NCBI RefSeq assembly: GCF_001458175.1
Contig: NZ_CYPW01000040.1
Location: 125,800-189,799 of the forward strand
Reading direction: 5' to 3'
DNA length: 64,000 bases
DNA from: Shimia marina
GTDB taxonomy: Bacteria > Pseudomonadota > Alphaproteobacteria > Rhodobacterales > Rhodobacteraceae
The notes under the pieces were generated by a model. It was not told the origin of the DNA, searched no databases, and worked only from the letters and a program-made list of their open reading frames with translations. The translations under genes and the position numbers were made by a program. Shown piece by piece: positions 1 through 7,690 of the stretch; the stretch's first letter is position 1, and each line of letters opens with the position of its first letter.

Positions 1-115
1 CTGCGCCAAGCCCATATACGGTTTCGGTGGGAAAAGACACCAATCCGCCTGCCTGAAGAATGTTTGCCGCCTGCGTGTAACCCCTTTGATCCGGGGAGAG
101 GATTTCAGTATGCAC
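1..115 (-). CDS. tsaC: L-threonylcarbamoyladenylate synthase, 5' end only (TsaC/Sua5/YrdC family)
   Basis: Reading the minus strand from a GTG at 115 gives an N-terminus containing GGLVSFPTETVYGLGA, the hallmark of the YrdC/Sua5 fold. These enzymes make threonylcarbamoyl-AMP from threonine, bicarbonate and ATP for the universal t6A37 tRNA modification. An AGGAG lies about 8 nt before the GTG, which supports that start. The first 38 codons are present and the gene runs off the left edge of the window. It is divergent from the acyl-CoA dehydrogenase at 233, so 116-232 should hold both promoters. The family call is secure from the motif; whether it is the short TsaC or the longer Sua5 form cannot be seen. 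Confidence 0.85.
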   Translation of the reverse strand, partial: MHTEILSPDQRGYTQAANILQAGGLVSFPTETVYGLGA

Positions 116-232
116 GGGCTCGGCTCCTGTGACGCTGCGTTCTTCTATGATAGGGTGCTTGTGACCCTTACCGTAAGGCCAAATGCTGCATACAAGCGCC
201 AGCACTCAATGCCAAGCCTGCCGGAGAAACAG

Positions 233-1954
233 ATGCCCTTTCGCGCCCCAGTAACCGATTTCCAATTTCTCTTCGATCACGTCGTCGATTTTGCTCAGAT
301 CATCGAAACTGAACGTTTCGCGGAGACGGACAATGACACCCGCGATGCCATTCTGCTGGAAGCTGGGAAAATGGTTGAAGAAGTCATGGCACCGCTTCAG
401 CGCGTTGGCGACCTGCAGGGCGCTGTGCTTGAGAATGGTGTCGTGCGCACGACACCGGGTTTCAGTGACGCCTACCAACAGATCGCGGAAGGTGGCTGGA
501 TTTCCATGAGCGCGCTGCCTGAAAATGGCGGCATGGGCTTACCCCATTCTGTGACGACCGCTGTAAATGAGATGATGGGTTCAGGCTGTCTGTCCCTGCA
601 GCTCAATCCGCTGATGACACAGGGACAGATTGAAGCGCTGGAGCATCACGCCTCTGATGAGGTCAAGGAGATGTTCCTTTCCAAACTGGTCACTGGTGAG
701 TGGTCCGGCACCATGAACCTGACAGAGCCCGCGGCCGGATCGGATGTGGGCGCGCTGCGCACCAAAGCGGAGCGCAATGACGATGGCACGTATTCCGTGA
801 CCGGTCAGAAGATTTACATCACCTGGGGCGACAATGATTTTACATCAAATGTGTCGCATCTGGTCCTTGCGCGCCTTCCTGATGGTGGCAACGGCACCAA
901 GGGCATCAGCCTGTTCATCGTGCCGAAATTCCTGCCGGATGAGAATGGCGATTACGTGGTGCCAAACACGCTTAAAGTGGTCAGCCTCGAACACAAGCTT
1001 GGCATCCATGGCTCGCCAACAGCTGTGATGCAATATGACGGTGCTAAGGGTTGGCTTGTGGGCAAAGAGCACGACGGCATGAAAGCCATGTTCACAATGA
1101 TGAACAATGCCCGTCTTGGCGTTGGTGGTCAGGGTGTTGGCGTTGCCGAGGCAGCCTATCAACACGCGCTCGCCTATGCCATGGACCGCGTTCAGGGGCG
1201 GAGCCCGATCCAAGGCGGCACTGGTTCGATTATGGATCATGCGGATGTGCGCCGCATGCTGACCGGCATGAAGGCCGATATTTTTGCTGCGCGCGCCATT
1301 GAGATGGCCTGTGCTGTGGCGCTGGATATGGGCACGGCGACAAATGCCAAAGACTGGCACGCCCGCGCCGCCTTCCTGACGCCAATTGCCAAGGCCTTTG
1401 GCACGGATACCGGAATCAAGGTGGCCGAAGACGGTGTGCAGGTGCATGGCGGCATGGGCTTCATTGAAGAAACCGGTGCGGCGCAATTCTCCCGCGATGT
1501 GCGCATCACTGCTATCTATGAAGGCACCAACGGGATCCAGTCTATGGACCTTGTCGCGCGTAAGCTGATGGACGGTGGTGACGCGGCCTATGCGATCCTT
1601 GATGAGATCGAAGACTGCGCGGAGAAAGTGCGCGAAAGCATGGCAGATTTGGCCGAGCCGCTTTGGCAGGCGACAGAAACGCTGCGCGAAGCCACGGAAT
1701 GGATGGTCGCGCAGGGCGATCTCAATGACCGCTTTGCTGGTGCGGTGCCGTTCTTGCGCGGTTTTGCACGCGTGCTTGGCGGGTATTATCACTTGCGTGC
1801 GGCGATTGCAGAAGGTGGAGAAGGCCCACGCAGCAAGCTTGCCAAATTTTACATCAAGCGCTTGCTGCCTGAACATGCGGGGCTTCTGGCGCATGCCATG
1901 GAAGGCGCAGGCGACCTCTACGCCTTGAGCCCGGAAGAATTGGGCGCCGCTTAA
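233..1954 (+). CDS. Acyl-CoA dehydrogenase, DmdC-like (long ACAD family)
   Basis: A 573-residue flavoprotein predicted to introduce an alpha-beta double bond into an acyl-CoA and pass electrons to ETF. It has the N-terminal, middle (LTEPAAGSDVGAL near residue 165) and C-terminal ACAD domains, then the extra C-terminal helical region of the roughly 580-residue subfamily that includes DmdC (methylmercaptopropionyl-CoA dehydrogenase). The YEGTNGIQ motif places the likely catalytic Glu near residue 430. I chose ATG 233 (start MPFRAPV) over upstream in-frame starts because GGAG lies 6 nt before it and homologous proteins begin this way. It overlaps the next gene as TAATG, so the two are co-translated. 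The true substrate is unknown; DMSP degradation is possible, but no dmd genes are adjacent. Confidence 0.9.
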   Translation: MPFRAPVTDFQFLFDHVVDFAQIIETERFAETDNDTRDAILLEAGKMVEEVMAPLQRVGDLQGAVLENGVVRTTPGFSDAYQQIAEGGWISMSALPENGGMGLPHSVTTAVNEMMGSGCLSLQLNPLMTQGQIEALEHHASDEVKEMFLSKLVTGEWSGTMNLTEPAAGSDVGALRTKAERNDDGTYSVTGQKIYITWGDNDFTSNVSHLVLARLPDGGNGTKGISLFIVPKFLPDENGDYVVPNTLKVVSLEHKLGIHGSPTAVMQYDGAKGWLVGKEHDGMKAMFTMMNNARLGVGGQGVGVAEAAYQHALAYAMDRVQGRSPIQGGTGSIMDHADVRRMLTGMKADIFAARAIEMACAVALDMGTATNAKDWHARAAFLTPIAKAFGTDTGIKVAEDGVQVHGGMGFIEETGAAQFSRDVRITAIYEGTNGIQSMDLVARKLMDGGDAAYAILDEIEDCAEKVRESMADLAEPLWQATETLREATEWMVAQGDLNDRFAGAVPFLRGFARVLGGYYHLRAAIAEGGEGPRSKLAKFYIKRLLPEHAGLLAHAMEGAGDLYALSPEELGAA

Positions 1955-2997
1955 TGAAAGACGGCACTGCAGGCATTCGATATCCTTGGCAGACACCCCC
2001 AGCAGAGGGGGAGGCGATTGAGGTCGCTGATGGTGTGCTGTGGATGCGCCTGCCGCTGCCGATGAAACTGGACCATGTCAACATCTATGCACTGGATGAC
2101 GGTGACAGTTGGACGGTGATTGACACAGGTTTTGATAGCCGCAAGTCACGAGTGATCTGGCAGAAGCTTTTGGATGGCCCGCTTGCTGGCAAGCCGGTTG
2201 GGCGGGTCGTCGTCACGCATCATCATCCCGATCATGTAGGGCTTGCGGGGTGGTTCCAAACGGAACACGGCGCAAGCCTCTGGACCACGCGTACGGCTTG
2301 GCTTTTTGCCCGCATGCTGCAACTGGATGAGCAGGCGGTGCCGCGCCAGGAAACGCTGGATTTTTACCGTTCTTGCGGGATGGATGAGGCGATTTTCAAA
2401 CAGCGGGCCAGTGAGCGACCTTTCAACTTCGCGGATATGGTGGCGCCAATGCCGCTGGGATTCAAGCGCATCAAGCAAGGCGATGTGGTGCGCATTGGCA
2501 GACGTGACTGGGATGTGCATATCGGCAACGGCCATGCCCCAGAGCACGCGACATTCTGGAGCCGGGATGATCATCTTGTGCTTTCAGGTGATCAGATTTT
2601 GCCATCGATCAGTTCAAACATTGGCGTCTATGCCACAGAGCCCGAAGCGGATCCGTTGGCTGATTGGCTTGAAGCCTGTGAGCGGCTGTCACAATACGCA
2701 CGGGATGATCAATTGATCTTGGGCGGACATAAGCTTCCTTTTACAGGTGCGCCGTTGCGCATGCGTCAGTTGATCGACAACCATCATGGCGCCCTTGAAC
2801 GGCTCAAGGCTTTTCTGGATCAGCCCAAGACTGCAGGGGAGTGTTTCCCGCCGTTGTTCAAGCGGACGATTGACGAAGGTGCCTATGGGCTCGCTTTGGT
2901 GGAAGCTCTTGCACATCTCAATCATCTCTACCAAGTTGGCGAGGTAAGCCGCACGATGCGCGAGGATGGCGCGTTTCTGTGGCAGCGAATAACCTGA
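1954..2997 (+). CDS. MBL-fold metallo-hydrolase
   Basis: A 347-residue metallo-beta-lactamase-fold hydrolase. The dinuclear metal motif HHHPDH begins near residue 89, preceded by a VIDTGFDS strand (Asp-Thr-Gly) and followed by further ligands in GNGHAPEH and LSGDQ. The C-terminal helical extension resembles the glyoxalase-II/LACTB2-like group that acts on thioesters. Its start overlaps the stop of the acyl-CoA dehydrogenase (TAATG), so the two proteins are probably made together; a thioesterase role on the acyl-CoA product is a reasonable guess from context but is not shown. A GTG within its last codons could start the downstream gene, although an ATG 15 nt past the stop looks better. Confidence 0.85.
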   Translation: MKDGTAGIRYPWQTPPAEGEAIEVADGVLWMRLPLPMKLDHVNIYALDDGDSWTVIDTGFDSRKSRVIWQKLLDGPLAGKPVGRVVVTHHHPDHVGLAGWFQTEHGASLWTTRTAWLFARMLQLDEQAVPRQETLDFYRSCGMDEAIFKQRASERPFNFADMVAPMPLGFKRIKQGDVVRIGRRDWDVHIGNGHAPEHATFWSRDDHLVLSGDQILPSISSNIGVYATEPEADPLADWLEACERLSQYARDDQLILGGHKLPFTGAPLRMRQLIDNHHGALERLKAFLDQPKTAGECFPPLFKRTIDEGAYGLALVEALAHLNHLYQVGEVSRTMREDGAFLWQRIT

Positions 2998-3011
2998 ACT
3001 GGCGCGACCTT

Positions 3012-3461
3012 ATGACCAATGACATCAAAACAACCGCTGAGGCCATAGAGGCCGCGGCGCTGCCCCACCGTGAAGAAATCCATGCGGACCCGGACGTGAA
3101 GGCGGTGGATGTGCCAGAGCAAATGGCACAACAACCCGTTACTCAGAAGAGTGATGCGCAGTGGGCCTATGAACGTCTGATTCTCTATATCCAGAACTTT
3201 GAAAAGCAGCTCGACAGTGAGCATGAGGTTGCGATGGGCTTTACTGGAGGGGATGCAGGTGTCTTGCGGATTGAGGGCATGGGGTATTTTGATCCGGATA
3301 TCGTAACGTTTTATGGCTCCGATACCAGCGGCATCAAAACGCAACTGGTTCAGCATGTGAGCCAGCTCAACGTCATGTTCCGGGCGTTGCCAAAACAGGG
3401 TGATGCCGAAGTTGAGCCAAACCGGATCGGCTTTCGCCTCGCTGAAGCGCTGAAGAAGTAA
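3012..3461 (+). CDS. DUF6173 family protein
   Basis: A 149-residue cytosolic protein with no signal peptide or membrane segment. The N-terminal third is low-complexity and acidic. The conserved part starts near WAYERLILYIQNFEKQL and contains EVAMGFTGGDAGVLRIEGMG and DPDIVTFYG, then a C-terminal PNRIGF segment. This pattern matches the DUF6173 family of Rhodobacteraceae as I recall it; its function is unknown. ATG 3012 is preferred to GTG 2979, which lies inside the preceding hydrolase gene. The 14-bp gap after that gene suggests a shared transcript. Confidence 0.7.
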   Translation: MTNDIKTTAEAIEAAALPHREEIHADPDVKAVDVPEQMAQQPVTQKSDAQWAYERLILYIQNFEKQLDSEHEVAMGFTGGDAGVLRIEGMGYFDPDIVTFYGSDTSGIKTQLVQHVSQLNVMFRALPKQGDAEVEPNRIGFRLAEALKK

Positions 3462-3582
3462 TCATGTATTGAGACGCAAGGTGTTTTCTATTTCAGCAGC
3501 GGCTTTGGGTCGCGATTGAGACAGGGTGACAGGCTCTGATGAATCAGCTATCAGGCAAAAAGCAAACAGGAAGGAAGTACCC

Positions 3583-3717
3583 ATGGCGGAGCATAAGCAC
3601 GGTTCGATGAATATCGAAGCTCAGGAAAAAGCCTTTGCAGGTTTCATCAAAGCCTCCAGCTACGTTGCAGGCGCAGCGATTGCCGTTTTGATTTTCCTCG
3701 CGCTTTTCAACAGCTAA
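3583..3717 (+). CDS. aa3-type cytochrome c oxidase subunit IV
   Basis: A 44-residue protein: a short His-rich head (MAEHKHGSMNIEAQEKAFAG) and one transmembrane helix ending FLALFNS. This is the bacterial aa3 oxidase subunit IV (PF07835 type) seen in the Paracoccus and Rhodobacter enzymes, where the single helix packs against the core subunits in the cytoplasmic membrane and is not needed for catalysis. AGGAAGG sits 8 nt before ATG 3583, which decides the start over an upstream in-frame codon. No other oxidase subunit gene is nearby, so it must assemble with subunits encoded elsewhere. Confidence 0.85.
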   Translation: MAEHKHGSMNIEAQEKAFAGFIKASSYVAGAAIAVLIFLALFNS

Positions 3718-3756
3718 GCGCTTGAGGGCGGGGGCTTCCCGCAAGGTGTATCTGTG

Positions 3757-4392
3757 ATGAAGAACCTGATACGGGGCAGTTTCGTTTTGGCGATGTCCCT
3801 TTCTGTTGCGGCCTGTTCGGTCCGCAACCCGGTTGAAACCAATGCACCAGACAGCGAAGTGGCAGCGGCCCGTTATGTGCATGACGGGCCTAAGCGGCTT
3901 ACGCTCTATACTATGATTTCCAATGAGACGGGCGCAGGTGCGCATACGTCGCTCATGATCAACGCCAGCGAACGTGTGGCTTATGATCCGGCGGGTTCCT
4001 TCCGGACGGAGGGCATCACCGCGAAGAATGACGTGGTATACGGCATGACCCCCTATCTTGTGGACCAATACACGCGCTTTCACGCACGTGAGACCTATCA
4101 TGTGGTGGTTCAGTCGATTGATGTGAGCCCTCAGGTGGCCGAGATTGCCCTGCGTGAGGCACAAAGCCTTGGCCCGGTGCTTGAGGCGCAATGTGCCCTG
4201 ACGACATCACAGTTGATGTCGCATCTGCCTGGTTTTGAAGATGCGCCGCGCTCTTATTCACCAAAAAAACTGAGCGCTTATTTTGCCGACAAAGGTGCGA
4301 GTTATGATCGTCTGTTTGAGTATGACGATGATGACAAGTCCAAAGTTTTGGCGGCTTTTGTGCCAGAGTATGAGCGCGCTGCGCAGAACTAA
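3757..4392 (+). CDS. Lipoprotein, possible permuted NlpC/P60-like enzyme
   Basis: A 211-residue predicted lipoprotein: basic N-terminus, hydrophobic core and lipobox SVAAC with the lipidated Cys at residue 20. ATG 3757 directly follows a GTG at 3754; either could start. I do not recognise a named family with certainty. The mature part has a His in GAGAHTSLMI (His63), a central segment VVVQSIDVSPQ, and a Cys in EAQCALTTSQLM (Cys146). A His-strand followed by a Cys at a helix start is the order in circularly permuted NlpC/P60 (YaeF/LRAT-like) proteins, so a cell-envelope amidase or acyltransferase is possible. That is inference from motif order only. The gene is flanked by an aa3-oxidase subunit and azlD. 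Confidence 0.65.
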   Translation: MKNLIRGSFVLAMSLSVAACSVRNPVETNAPDSEVAAARYVHDGPKRLTLYTMISNETGAGAHTSLMINASERVAYDPAGSFRTEGITAKNDVVYGMTPYLVDQYTRFHARETYHVVVQSIDVSPQVAEIALREAQSLGPVLEAQCALTTSQLMSHLPGFEDAPRSYSPKKLSAYFADKGASYDRLFEYDDDDKSKVLAAFVPEYERAAQN

Positions 4393-4471
4393 GGCCGAGA
4401 CTTGTGCTCTAAGTGAATTTTTGACGATCCCAACTGTTCTTGTGGGGGGCTTGCCGTTATGCTGGCCAGAG

Positions 4472-4798
4472 CTATGCCAGCAGATACAACATTAAAAACA
4501 AGGTTCCTGCACCTGCAAAAATTGCCGCTAAAACGTTTTTAGTGAGATAGCCCACAACCAAAGTCACGGCAGCGGCAGACATGCGCGCGGGGTCTGGCTG
4601 ACCTCCTGTGGCGGCAGGCCAGATCACGAGAGGGGCTACAAGGCCGGGCAGAACAGCCACGGCGGTATAGCGGAGGTGGCGTAAAATCCATTCCGGCATT
4701 TGACGGTCGCCAATCACGCCGAGGAAAATATAGCGCAGTCCGAAGCTGCCAATCCCCAGGCTGACGATGATCAGCCATATGGTTGCGGTCTCACTCAT
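4472..4798 (-). CDS. azlD: AzlD-family branched-chain amino acid transport subunit
   Basis: A 108-residue, almost entirely hydrophobic protein with three to four predicted membrane helices; the first begins TIWLIIVSLGIGSFGLRYIF. This size and pattern match AzlD, the small partner of AzlC. Its ATG overlaps the stop of azlC by four bases (ATGA), so translation is coupled. In characterised homologues (Bacillus AzlCD, Corynebacterium BrnFE) the two subunits form an exporter of branched-chain amino acids; substrate preference here is unknown. No regulator gene sits next to it. Confidence 0.85.
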   Translation of the reverse strand: MSETATIWLIIVSLGIGSFGLRYIFLGVIGDRQMPEWILRHLRYTAVAVLPGLVAPLVIWPAATGGQPDPARMSAAAVTLVVGYLTKNVLAAIFAGAGTLFLMLYLLA

Positions 4799-5511
4799 TG
4801 GGCTGCCCTCGCCATTTCAACGCGACGCTCGACTTCCGCGCCAGTCACCATACCTGCGATTGCAGCCACGATCAGACCAAGATTCCACGGCAGGAACGCA
4901 AAGATCAGAGCCATCGAAACTGAAACCGCTGCGGCCAATACGTGCGCCTGCGTGCGCAACATGGGGCCAATCATTGCCAGAAATGTGATGGGCACAGCGA
5001 AATCCAGCGCAAGGGCAGGAGGAATCGCTTGGCCTACCATGGCGCCCGCCACGGTCGCTGCGTACCAAAGGGGGACAACGGGTGTGATGGCGCCCATGAA
5101 GTAAGAGAACTTCTGCGCCAAACTCATCTCTGGGCGCTTTTCATATTCTAGAATTGAGAGCGCATAACTCTGATCTACGAGGCAATAGGCGACAAATGCG
5201 CGTCGCATGAAAGGCAGTGCCCCAAGGTGAGGTGTGAGCGAAGCGGAGTACATTGCCATGCGCAGATTAACCGTCAGGGCGGAGATTATGATGACCAGAG
5301 TGGGCACATTTTCAGCCATTAGCTGCAACGCGGTAAACTGTGCCGCCCCTGCAATCACCACCACCGAAAAGGATAGAACCTGAAGCAGCGGCAATCCCGC
5401 TTCGGTGGCGACAACGCCAAACAGTAGCGCGAAGGGGACCACAACCAAGACAAACGGCAGTCCGCCCCGGACGCCGCGCAGATATTCTGTTCTGTCGTAG
5501 TAAGATGCCAT
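4795..5511 (-). CDS. azlC: AzlC-family branched-chain amino acid exporter, large subunit
   Basis: A 238-residue multi-spanning membrane protein with the family N-terminal pattern (RGVRGGLPFVLVVVPFALLFGV) and the conserved VIAGAAQFTALQLM loop typical of AzlC/BrnF. It is the main pore-forming partner of the AzlD protein encoded immediately downstream with an ATGA overlap. Known homologues export leucine, isoleucine, valine or methionine. It is divergent from fdhD across a 162-bp gap (5512-5673) that should hold the promoters of both genes; I see no clear operator there. Confidence 0.9.
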   Translation of the reverse strand: MASYYDRTEYLRGVRGGLPFVLVVVPFALLFGVVATEAGLPLLQVLSFSVVVIAGAAQFTALQLMAENVPTLVIIISALTVNLRMAMYSASLTPHLGALPFMRRAFVAYCLVDQSYALSILEYEKRPEMSLAQKFSYFMGAITPVVPLWYAATVAGAMVGQAIPPALALDFAVPITFLAMIGPMLRTQAHVLAAAVSVSMALIFAFLPWNLGLIVAAIAGMVTGAEVERRVEMARAAQ

Positions 5512-5673
5512 GAAATCTCAAAGCCTCGCATGCAACGCGACAGACCTATCCAAACCAGTGAGGTGATGCAATCCAGTCAGCGTAGTTTCGCAGTGGTCAA
5601 TCATTTCAAACCCGACTAGTTTCGCTTTTGACATAGGCATCAGGCGCATGCCTGAGACTGGGGAGGAAGCGCT

Positions 5674-6561
5674 ATGACACAATCGTCTGATATTGCGGAC
5701 TACATCATTGCGCCCAATCCGGGAGCATCGCGATTGACGCGCTCTGTTGTGGGCTCCGACCAGCGCGGACAAGAGGTGGAGATTTCCGTCGTCGAAGAGC
5801 GGCCTTTGACCATCTATCTCAATAGCCGTGAAATCGTGACAGCGATGACAATCGGGGATTACCCGGCCTACCTCGCTCTTGGGTTTCTGCTCAATCAAGG
5901 CATGTTGAAGGCCGACGATGTTGTGACGCGCGTTGACTATGACGAAGAACTGGAAGTGGTTGTCGTGCGCACAGAGACAGAGACCAACCACGAAGAAAAG
6001 CTGAAGAAAAAAACGCGCACATCAGGCTGCGCCGTGGGCACTGTATTTGGCGATATGATGGAAGGTCTGGATGGCGTGACCTTGCCGGAGACACAGGTGC
6101 GCACCAGCGATCTTTATGCGCTGGCGCATAAAATCAATCGTACACCATCACTCTACTTAGAGGCGGGTGCCATTCATGGAACGGTTTTGTGTCAAGGAGA
6201 CCGGCCCTTGGTCTACATGGAAGATGTTGGGCGGCATAACGCAGTTGATAAAATTGCGGGATGGATGTTTCAGGAAGCTGTCAGCCCTGCTGACAAGGTT
6301 ATGTACACAACCGGGCGACTGACGTCAGAGATGGTGATCAAATGCGCGCTGATGGGCATTCCCGTGCTTGCGTCGCGCTCAGGATTTACGGCCTGGGGCG
6401 TGGAGATTGCCCGGCAAGTCGGCTTAACGCTGATTGGGCGTATGCGCGGTCAGCGCTTTGTGTGTTTGAACGGCGAAGAGCGTCTTTTGCGAGACGCTGA
6501 TCCGTCACTGGTGCCCGAAGAGGATCGCAAGCATGGGCGCAAAGGAGAAGCGAAGCTTTGA
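5674..6561 (+). CDS. fdhD: Formate dehydrogenase accessory sulfurtransferase FdhD
   Basis: A 295-residue FdhD protein, which transfers sulfur to the bis-MGD cofactor of formate dehydrogenase. Family hallmarks are clear in the second half: EDVGRHNAVDK, TTGRLTSEMVIKCALMGIPV and the C-terminal cofactor-binding region GLTLIGRMRGQRF. The loop that normally carries a CxxC pair reads SGCAVGTVFG here and has only one Cys (Cys119). It begins a four-gene molybdenum-cofactor cluster; its stop overlaps the mobA start (TTGA). No formate dehydrogenase structural genes lie in the window. Confidence 0.9.
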   Translation: MTQSSDIADYIIAPNPGASRLTRSVVGSDQRGQEVEISVVEERPLTIYLNSREIVTAMTIGDYPAYLALGFLLNQGMLKADDVVTRVDYDEELEVVVVRTETETNHEEKLKKKTRTSGCAVGTVFGDMMEGLDGVTLPETQVRTSDLYALAHKINRTPSLYLEAGAIHGTVLCQGDRPLVYMEDVGRHNAVDKIAGWMFQEAVSPADKVMYTTGRLTSEMVIKCALMGIPVLASRSGFTAWGVEIARQVGLTLIGRMRGQRFVCLNGEERLLRDADPSLVPEEDRKHGRKGEAKL

Positions 6562-7181
6562 AACAGCCATTGGGAGTAATATTGGCAGGTGGACTGGCCA
6601 CGCGCATGGGCGGAGGGGACAAAGGCCGTCTGGAGTTGTCTGGTCAATCTATCCTGGATCATGTGCTGGCGCGTCTTCAGCCGCAGGTGGCGACTGTTGC
6701 TTTGAATGCGAATGGCGATCCAGCAAGGTTTGCAGATCTTGGTCTGCCTGTGATTGCGGATAGTGTGGAGGGATATGCTGGTCCGCTGGCAGGGGTGCTG
6801 GCTGGGTTGGACTGGGCCGCTACACAGGGAGCAGACACGATTGTAACTGCGGCAGCTGATACACCCTTTTTCCCATGTGATCTTGTACCGCAATTGCTTT
6901 TGGCGGCCGAAGATCGGCGCTATCCGCTGGCATTGTCCGCAAGCCAAGGAGCGGATGGGAAGGTATGGCGCCAGCCGACTTTTGGTCTTTGGCCTGTTGC
7001 GTTGCGGCATGATTTGCGGGCTGCACTGGATGACGGTTTGCGGAAGGTTGTGCTGTGGACCGACAAGCATGAGGCGGGGCAAGCTGTATTCCCCGTTTCG
7101 GATATTGATCCGTTTTTCAATGTGAACACCCCGGAGGAGTTGCAGACAGCCCGCCGGTTGGCAGGAGAACAGACGCGATGA
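6558..7181 (+). CDS. mobA: Molybdenum cofactor guanylyltransferase MobA
   Basis: A 207-residue nucleotidyltransferase that joins GMP from GTP to Mo-molybdopterin to make the MGD cofactor of DMSO-reductase-family enzymes. The N-terminal signature LAGGLATRMGGGDK (near residues 9-22) binds the nucleotide and TAAADTPFFP (about residue 97) is the metal-binding region; both are typical. The start is an unusual TTG at 6558, supported by AAAGGAG 10 nt upstream, by the absence of a better in-frame start, and by the normal family N-terminus. It overlaps both neighbours (TTGA with fdhD, ATGA with mobB), indicating a tightly coupled operon. Confidence 0.92.
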   Translation: MKQPLGVILAGGLATRMGGGDKGRLELSGQSILDHVLARLQPQVATVALNANGDPARFADLGLPVIADSVEGYAGPLAGVLAGLDWAATQGADTIVTAAADTPFFPCDLVPQLLLAAEDRRYPLALSASQGADGKVWRQPTFGLWPVALRHDLRAALDDGLRKVVLWTDKHEAGQAVFPVSDIDPFFNVNTPEELQTARRLAGEQTR

Positions 7182-7672
7182 AACAGGTCTATGGTGTCGT
7201 TGGTTGGAAAAACTCGGGCAAAACGGGACTGATGGAGCGTTTGGTGACAGAGATCACAGGGCGAGGATATTCGGTTTCCACGATAAAACATGCACACCAC
7301 AGTTTTGACGTGGACCAGCCCGGAAAAGACAGTCACCGACACCGTGTGGCGGGGGCGCAGGAGGTGCTCTTGGCGAGTGGTGCCCGTTGGGCTTTGATGC
7401 ATGAGCTGCGCGCGCAGGATGAACCGTCCCTCTCATTTTTGCTTGAAAAATTGGAACCCGTGGATCTCATTCTTGTGGAAGGGTACAAGCGGGACACGCA
7501 CCGGAAAGTAGAGGCGCATCGGCAAGAGACAGGCAATCCTCTGATTGCGCCGCATGATGATACAATCCGCGCGATTGCTTCTGATGTTAAAGTGCAGAGT
7601 GATCGCCCTGTCTTGCATTTGGATGACACCAAAGCGATTGCGGATTTTATTCTGTCGGATTTGGGCCTGTGA
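7178..7672 (+). CDS. mobB: Molybdopterin-guanine dinucleotide biosynthesis adaptor MobB
   Basis: A 164-residue P-loop GTPase with Walker A GWKNSGKT at residues 9-16, the SVSTIKHAHH segment and the LILVEGYKRD motif characteristic of MobB. MobB binds GTP and assists MobA in MGD formation but is dispensable in E. coli. It overlaps mobA by four bases (ATGA) and is followed 18 bp later by moeA. The full length matches stand-alone MobB; it is not fused to MobA or MoeA as in some bacteria. Confidence 0.92.
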   Translation: MKQVYGVVGWKNSGKTGLMERLVTEITGRGYSVSTIKHAHHSFDVDQPGKDSHRHRVAGAQEVLLASGARWALMHELRAQDEPSLSFLLEKLEPVDLILVEGYKRDTHRKVEAHRQETGNPLIAPHDDTIRAIASDVKVQSDRPVLHLDDTKAIADFILSDLGL

Positions 7673-7690
7673 GCCGATTGGGAGCCCCCT

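Noticed and set aside
845-1996. Open frame of about 383 codons on the minus strand opposite the acyl-CoA dehydrogenase
   Set aside because: Antisense to a gene with clear ACAD motifs; no coding signal of its own.
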